Source: Eubacterium sp. (GTDB lineage: Bacteria; Bacillota; Clostridia; Lachnospirales; Lachnospiraceae). Taken from it: a DNA stretch of 61,960 nt. The stretch is taken from positions 1-61,960 of the forward strand of contig JAGBBZ010000039.1 in NCBI GenBank assembly GCA_017938215.1, written 5' to 3'. Both the position numbers and the translations under genes were made by a program. The notes under the pieces were generated by a model. That model had not been told where the DNA came from and ran no database searches. It worked only from the letters and a program-made list of their open reading frames with translations. Below are positions 57,751 to 61,960 of the stretch, one piece after another. Position 1 is the stretch's first letter. Every line of letters begins with the position of its first letter.

Positions 57751-59115
57751 ATGAAAAAAAGGATTTTAAAAATTGGCGGTATAATTCTAGGGGTGGTGGT
57801 ACTTTGCTTGCTTGGTCTATTTTTTTATAAGAGCAGGGAGTATTTTTCAGATCAGTTTGGAAGAAATACATATATTAGCAACACAAATGTTAGCTCTTTG
57901 ACGGTTGATGAGGCAGTAACTGCAATGAATGAGTCGAGGGGATTTTATGTGGTATTTGTAAAGAATGGTGCGGAACAACAAATCGATATTTCATCGGCAG
58001 TGTCGCGACTGTTTTCGCAAGAAGAGATTGCTGCATGCAAGAGCAAGTTTACTTTTTTTGAGTACCTCTTTGGGACGGAGAAAGATTTCCAAGTGAAACC
58101 AGAGCAGGCAGTTGTGGATGAAAAGGTGTTGCGAACTCTTTTGAAAGAGAATCTTCCGAAAGCTACAAGAAAGACAGTAAGTGCATATCTTGATGAGAAT
58201 TACGAACTAGTTCCAGAAGTGTTTGGTGATGAGATTAATTACGACAATTTGATCTACGATATTAAACAGGGCGTGGAAACCGGTGAAAAGCTAAAGTATA
58301 AGTTGGAAGACTATTATAGTAAGCCTAAATTCACAAAGGAAAGCGAAAATATTGTAAAAGCGGTGAAATTGGCAAATGCATATTCGGATATGGTGATTAC
58401 GTACCAATTTGGAGAGAAGACGGAAGAGATTAGTTGGAGTAAGTTAAAAAAACATCTTTCCTATAATCCAGATACGGCGGTTTTGACATTTAAAACGAAG
58501 TGGGTAAGAAAATACGTTCAGCAATTGGCGAAAAAGTACAATACTTACGGGAAGACTCGTACGTTTAAAACGACGAAAGACGGAAAAGTTAAGATTCGTG
58601 GTGGTATTATGGGATGGTGGATTCATGAGGATGAAACGGTAAAGCAGTTAAAAAAATTGTTGAAAAATAAGAAGAGTAAAGTTGTGGAGCCGATTTATCG
58701 AAGTATTGCGGCGCAGCATGGAAAAGATGATATTGGAGATACCTATGTGGAAATTAGCATTGAAAGGCAGCATTTGTGGTTCTATAAAAATGGCAAATTA
58801 AAGCTAGAGTCAGATGTTGTAAGTGGAAAGCTTACGAAGGAACGTAAGACCACAGTTGGTGTTCATCGTGTGTATGGAAAAGAGAGGGATCGTTACTTGG
58901 GAACCATGGCGGTACAAGGTTATCGCTCCTTTGTACGTTATTGGATGCCGTTTAACTGGGATGGTCAGGGACTCCATGATGCGTCTTGGAGAAGCAAATT
59001 TGGCGGAAATATTTATAAGAATGGTGGATCTCATGGTTGTGTAAATCTTCCATCATCATTTGCTGGAAAGTTATATAAAGAGGTGACAATTGGTATGCCA
59101 GTTGTGGTATACTAG
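57751..59115 (+). CDS. L,D-transpeptidase (YkuD) with peptidoglycan-binding-like domain
   Basis: This membrane-anchored protein of about 454 residues makes 3-3 crosslinks in peptidoglycan or related bonds. It has a basic N-terminus with one helix (about 5-24), a PGBD4-like outer domain (about 40-320), and the YkuD catalytic domain with NGGSHGCVNLPSSFAG, containing the active Cys and His. ATG at 57751 and GTG at 57736 are both possible; the ribosome site AAAGGTGG fits the former. It has its own promoter and terminator. Confidence 0.9.
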   Translation: MKKRILKIGGIILGVVVLCLLGLFFYKSREYFSDQFGRNTYISNTNVSSLTVDEAVTAMNESRGFYVVFVKNGAEQQIDISSAVSRLFSQEEIAACKSKFTFFEYLFGTEKDFQVKPEQAVVDEKVLRTLLKENLPKATRKTVSAYLDENYELVPEVFGDEINYDNLIYDIKQGVETGEKLKYKLEDYYSKPKFTKESENIVKAVKLANAYSDMVITYQFGEKTEEISWSKLKKHLSYNPDTAVLTFKTKWVRKYVQQLAKKYNTYGKTRTFKTTKDGKVKIRGGIMGWWIHEDETVKQLKKLLKNKKSKVVEPIYRSIAAQHGKDDIGDTYVEISIERQHLWFYKNGKLKLESDVVSGKLTKERKTTVGVHRVYGKERDRYLGTMAVQGYRSFVRYWMPFNWDGQGLHDASWRSKFGGNIYKNGGSHGCVNLPSSFAGKLYKEVTIGMPVVVY

Positions 59116-59134
59116 ATATATCAGATAAAAGTAT

Positions 59135-59171
59135 AAACGTCGTCAGGCTTGATAATGTCTGATGACGTTTT
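59135..59171 (+). terminator. Terminator after the L,D-transpeptidase gene
   Basis: The stem AAACGTCGTCAG / CTGATGACGTTTT has a T-rich end, 20 bases past the stop. Confidence 0.75.
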
Positions 59172-59196
59172 GGTATGGAAATGGAGGAAGAGTAAC

Positions 59197-60303
59197 ATGT
59201 CAAACTTGGGGGTTGGATTGATTCCAATTGGTTTGGTGGGAATGGCGGCAGAAATTTATGCAATGGTAAAGTTTTACCAGCTGTGGAAGCGTTTTGGGCT
59301 AGTTAAGTTTTTGTATTGGGTATTACAATTCGCGCTGAATTGTATTTTGGGGGTATGTCTTTGTCGCGTAACGCTTTTTGAAAATGAGATTGTCAAGTCG
59401 AGCTTACTGCGTGTCTCAGCGTTGTACTTTGTGTTTATGCTGTATTCAACGGTTTTGATTCTATTACGCCAGCTGGTATGTGTGATAGGAAAGCGTTACC
59501 AATGGAAAAATCGATGCTATAAATTTATACGAAGTACAAAGCGTGGGGTAGGGTCTATTTTGGTATTCAGCTTTGTGATATCTGTTGTAGCTTTGTTTTG
59601 GGCACAATATCGTTCAGAAACAACATATGTATTGGATGGTTTTGGCGAATCGATGAAAATGACGGTGGTAAGTGATGCGCATATTGGAACGGCTGTTTTG
59701 CGAAGCGATTTGCCGGAAATAGTAGAAGAGATTCAAGCAACGAAGCCAGATATTATTTTTATTCTTGGTGATATGTTTGATCACAATACTTCGGAGGCGT
59801 TGAGACAAGCAACAGTAAAGGCTTTTTCTAAACTGTCAGCACCATATGGTGTATTTTATGTGGAAGGAAATCATGAAGCTAAATTTGAGGAAGATACTGC
59901 AGGATATTTTAGAAAAGCGGGAATACAGGTGTTACTAGATCAAGTGACAACCTTGCCAAATGGGGTGCAGATTGCCGGACGACGAGATTTTTCGGATGAG
60001 GAGCAATTGTCGCTGGAAACGGTTTTGTCTGGTACGGACAAGGAACGTCCACTAATTCTTTTAAGTCACCAACCACAAGAGTATAAAGAGGCAGAAAAGT
60101 TAGGAGTGGATTTGGTTGTGAGTGGGCACACTCATGGGGGGCAGTTCTTTGGAAATGTTCTTACATATTTGGGAAATGATATGAATTATGGAATGAAAAA
60201 GCTAGGAAATATGACAGCAATTACAAGCTCTGGCGTTGGAGCCATGGGAGTTCCAGCGAAGTTAGGGGTTCCGAATGAGGTGGTAGTGGTCGAAGTGAAA
60301 TAG
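59197..60303 (+). CDS. Membrane-anchored metallophosphoesterase
   Basis: Four N-terminal helices (to about residue 145) carry a calcineurin-like phosphoesterase domain with SDAHIGT, LGDMFDH, EGNHEA and SGHTHGGQ, a complete two-metal site. It resembles YkuE-type enzymes, thought to act on envelope substrates. The total is 368 residues. ATG at 59197 follows GGAGGAAG; upstream in-frame ATGs overlap the preceding terminator. Confidence 0.9.
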   Translation: MSNLGVGLIPIGLVGMAAEIYAMVKFYQLWKRFGLVKFLYWVLQFALNCILGVCLCRVTLFENEIVKSSLLRVSALYFVFMLYSTVLILLRQLVCVIGKRYQWKNRCYKFIRSTKRGVGSILVFSFVISVVALFWAQYRSETTYVLDGFGESMKMTVVSDAHIGTAVLRSDLPEIVEEIQATKPDIIFILGDMFDHNTSEALRQATVKAFSKLSAPYGVFYVEGNHEAKFEEDTAGYFRKAGIQVLLDQVTTLPNGVQIAGRRDFSDEEQLSLETVLSGTDKERPLILLSHQPQEYKEAEKLGVDLVVSGHTHGGQFFGNVLTYLGNDMNYGMKKLGNMTAITSSGVGAMGVPAKLGVPNEVVVVEVK

Positions 60304-60388
60304 CGGGCATGCGCCCTATAGGATATACGTAACGCTTCGGATATCCCATGGATATCCTCAACGCGCGCAAGCGCGACATTGAAATCAA
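60304..60388. other. Cluster of short inverted repeats before the convergent terminator
   Basis: The stretch holds GGGC-ATGC-GCCC, three GGATAT units of which two extend to the palindrome GGATATCC, and CGCGC-AA-GCGCG. It lies between convergent genes and has no coding potential that I can support. Confidence 0.5.
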
Positions 60389-60430
60389 AAAGACACCATA
60401 TCCATGTGCAAGCACAGATATGGTGTCTTT
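60389..60430. terminator. Bidirectional terminator between phosphoesterase gene and glmS
   Basis: A perfect 14-base stem, AAAGACACCATATC / GATATGGTGTCTTT, with A and T tracts on either side, separates two convergent genes. Confidence 0.85.
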
Positions 60431-60461
60431 CTAATTTCAGCGTTGCTTATTGCCTTCGCGA

Positions 60462-61960
60462 TTATTCGACGGTGACGGATTTGGCAAGGTTTCTTGGTTG
60501 GTCTACGTTCAATCCTTTTTCTACGGATACATAGTATGCCAAGTACTGCAATACAACTACTGAAATAAACGGTGTAAAGAGTGCTGAGGTTTCAGGAAGT
60601 ACAATCTGATGATCGCACAAGCTAGCATCGACAGAAGCGTTTGCGTCGGTAATCAAGATTACCTTTGCACCACGGGAACGGACTTCCTGTACATTTGAAA
60701 TCACTTTTGCATATACGTCTGGTTGTGTTGCTAGAGCAATGACAGGAACGTTATCTGTAATCAAGGAAATGGTTCCATGTTTTAACTCACCAGCGGCATA
60801 GGCTTCGGAGTGGATATAGCTGATTTCTTTCAATTTCAAAGAACCTTCGCAGGACAGTGCATAATCCAAACCTCTTCCGATGAAGAAAATATCATCAGCT
60901 TTTGTAAGGCGTTTTGCGATATTTTCTACCTGAGCGTCGAAAGAAAGAACTTCTTCTACAGTATCACAGATGTTGACTAATTCTGACATGTAGCTTTTTG
61001 CTTCTCGGTCGGAGATGTTTTTGGTTACATAAGCAAGACGGAAAGCAATCAGATACATAACGGCCAACTGTACGGAGTAAGCCTTGGTGCTGGCTACTGC
61101 GATTTCAGGTCCTGCATGAGTATACAAAACATAGTCGCTTTCTCGTGCGATGGAAGAACCTTTTACGTTAACAACAGATAACGTTTTTGCTCCTTTTGCT
61201 TTTCCGAGTTTTAGAGCAGCCAACGTGTCAGCAGTTTCTCCGGATTGAGAAATGGTAATTAAGAGTGTTTTCTCGTCAATAATTGGATTTTGGTAGCGGA
61301 ATTCGGAAGCAATGTCAACGGTTACGGGGATTCTTGCTAATCGTTCAATCATATTTTTCCCGATTAAACCAGCATGCATTGCGGTTCCGCAAGCGGTAAT
61401 AACAATTCGATTAATGCCCATGAAAATATCATCTGACACATGATCTGTTGAAAAGTCCGGTAATCCATTTGCGATACGAGGGGTTATGGTGTTTTTTAAA
61501 GCGTCTGGTTGCTCATGAATTTCCTTCATCATGAAGTAATCATATCCACCTTTTTTGGCAGCACCTACATCCCAGCTGATGTGATGAATGGTAGGGCCGT
61601 AGATATCACCATATTCGTTTTTGACAAGAATCTCGTCTTTTGTTATTTTTGCAATATGGTTTTCTTTGAGTACAAAATAATGTTTTGCGTGGCTGACAAG
61701 AGCAACCATATCCGAAGCAATGATGGATCCCTTTTCGGTATGAGCTGCTACTAATGGGCTTCCGCTACGAATTGCATAAATTGTCTCAGGGATGTCCTCA
61801 AACATAATACAAAAACCATATGCACCAACTAACTTTGAAGTGCCAAGGCGAATGGCTTCTTCGGGATCGCCGTTGTAATACTCATCAATAATCATAGCGG
61901 CAATTTCAGAGTCGGTTTGAGAAACAGGAGTTCTTCCTTTTTACACCAGCTCTTTTTTTA
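60462..61960 (-). CDS. glmS: Glutamine-fructose-6-phosphate aminotransferase (partial, with in-frame TAA near the window edge)
   Basis: GlmS makes glucosamine-6-phosphate, the first step to UDP-GlcNAc for the wall. About 499 codons are in the window; the N-terminal part with the glutaminase Cys lies outside. Visible are the end of the glutaminase domain (TPVSQTDSEIAAMIIDE, VGAYGFCIMFED) and both SIS domains (ITACGTAMHAGLIGKN, ISQSGETADTLAAL, SEAYAAGELKHGTI) with the C-terminal DQPRNLAKSVTVE. On the minus strand the frame runs K-E-L-V, TAA (61941-61943), K-G-R-T-P. Homology continues across the stop, so it replaces a sense codon, probably Glu or Lys. I cannot say whether this is a mutation or an end-of-sequence error. 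No glmS ribozyme can be judged because the 5' end is outside. Confidence 0.9.

Overview
The window is about 62 kb of moderately AT-rich chromosome, almost fully coding and in short operons. It looks like a spore-forming Clostridia of the Lachnospiraceae type. The basis is gpr and spoIIP, several uncharacterised families typical of that group (DUF4321, DUF5685, DUF6033-like, DUF6512-like proteins), a methionine synthase without a reactivation domain, Gram-positive wall enzymes (LCP, YkuD, Amidase_2), and strong GGAGG ribosome binding sites with frequent GTG or TTG starts. I cannot name a genus. No prophage, insertion sequence or CRISPR array is visible.
Layout. 0-12 kb: a large PAS/degenerate-kinase/receiver protein, prfC, tRNA-Gln, guaB with an overlapping amidase gene, and a chemoreceptor with a very basic N-terminal tail. 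12-21 kb: dCMP deaminase, rpsT, gpr, spoIIP, a regulatory island (divergent XRE genes plus a stand-alone LytTR gene), a histidine phosphatase, a MATE pump and metH. 21-27 kb: two glycosyltransferases and an LCP ligase, then ilvN-ilvC, a HAD phosphatase and an HD-GYP protein. 27-37 kb: dgt, dnaG, rpoD, trmK, a nucleoside kinase gene broken by an in-frame TAA, rnpB, a long M29-type aminopeptidase and a YprB-like nuclease. 38-45 kb: cardiolipin synthase, ruvAB, and a five-gene cassette of small membrane proteins, a DUF5685 protein and a J-domain protein with a cysteine-rich tail. 45-50 kb: a duplicated three-hairpin element, a DUF6033-like protein, and a LysR regulator divergent from leuCD. 50-57 kb: competence genes comEA and comEC enclosing a two-component system and a GerMN lipoprotein, then a flavodoxin and holA. 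57-62 kb: tRNA-Ser, an L,D-transpeptidase, a metallophosphoesterase and a partial glmS.
Genes that work together: dnaG-rpoD (the macromolecular synthesis operon), ruvAB (Holliday junction processing), ilvN-ilvC and leuCD (branched-chain amino acids, with ilvB, ilvD, leuA and leuB elsewhere), comEA-comEC (DNA uptake), and gpr-spoIIP (sporulation and germination).
The best leads for something undescribed are: (1) the XRE-LytTR operon, preceded by an exact 9-12-9 direct repeat, the architecture LytTR regulators bind; (2) the DUF5685/J-domain/membrane cassette; (3) the chemoreceptor with a roughly 200-residue Lys/Pro-rich cytoplasmic N-terminus; and (4) two in-frame TAA codons, one inside the Walker A motif of a nucleoside kinase and one in glmS.
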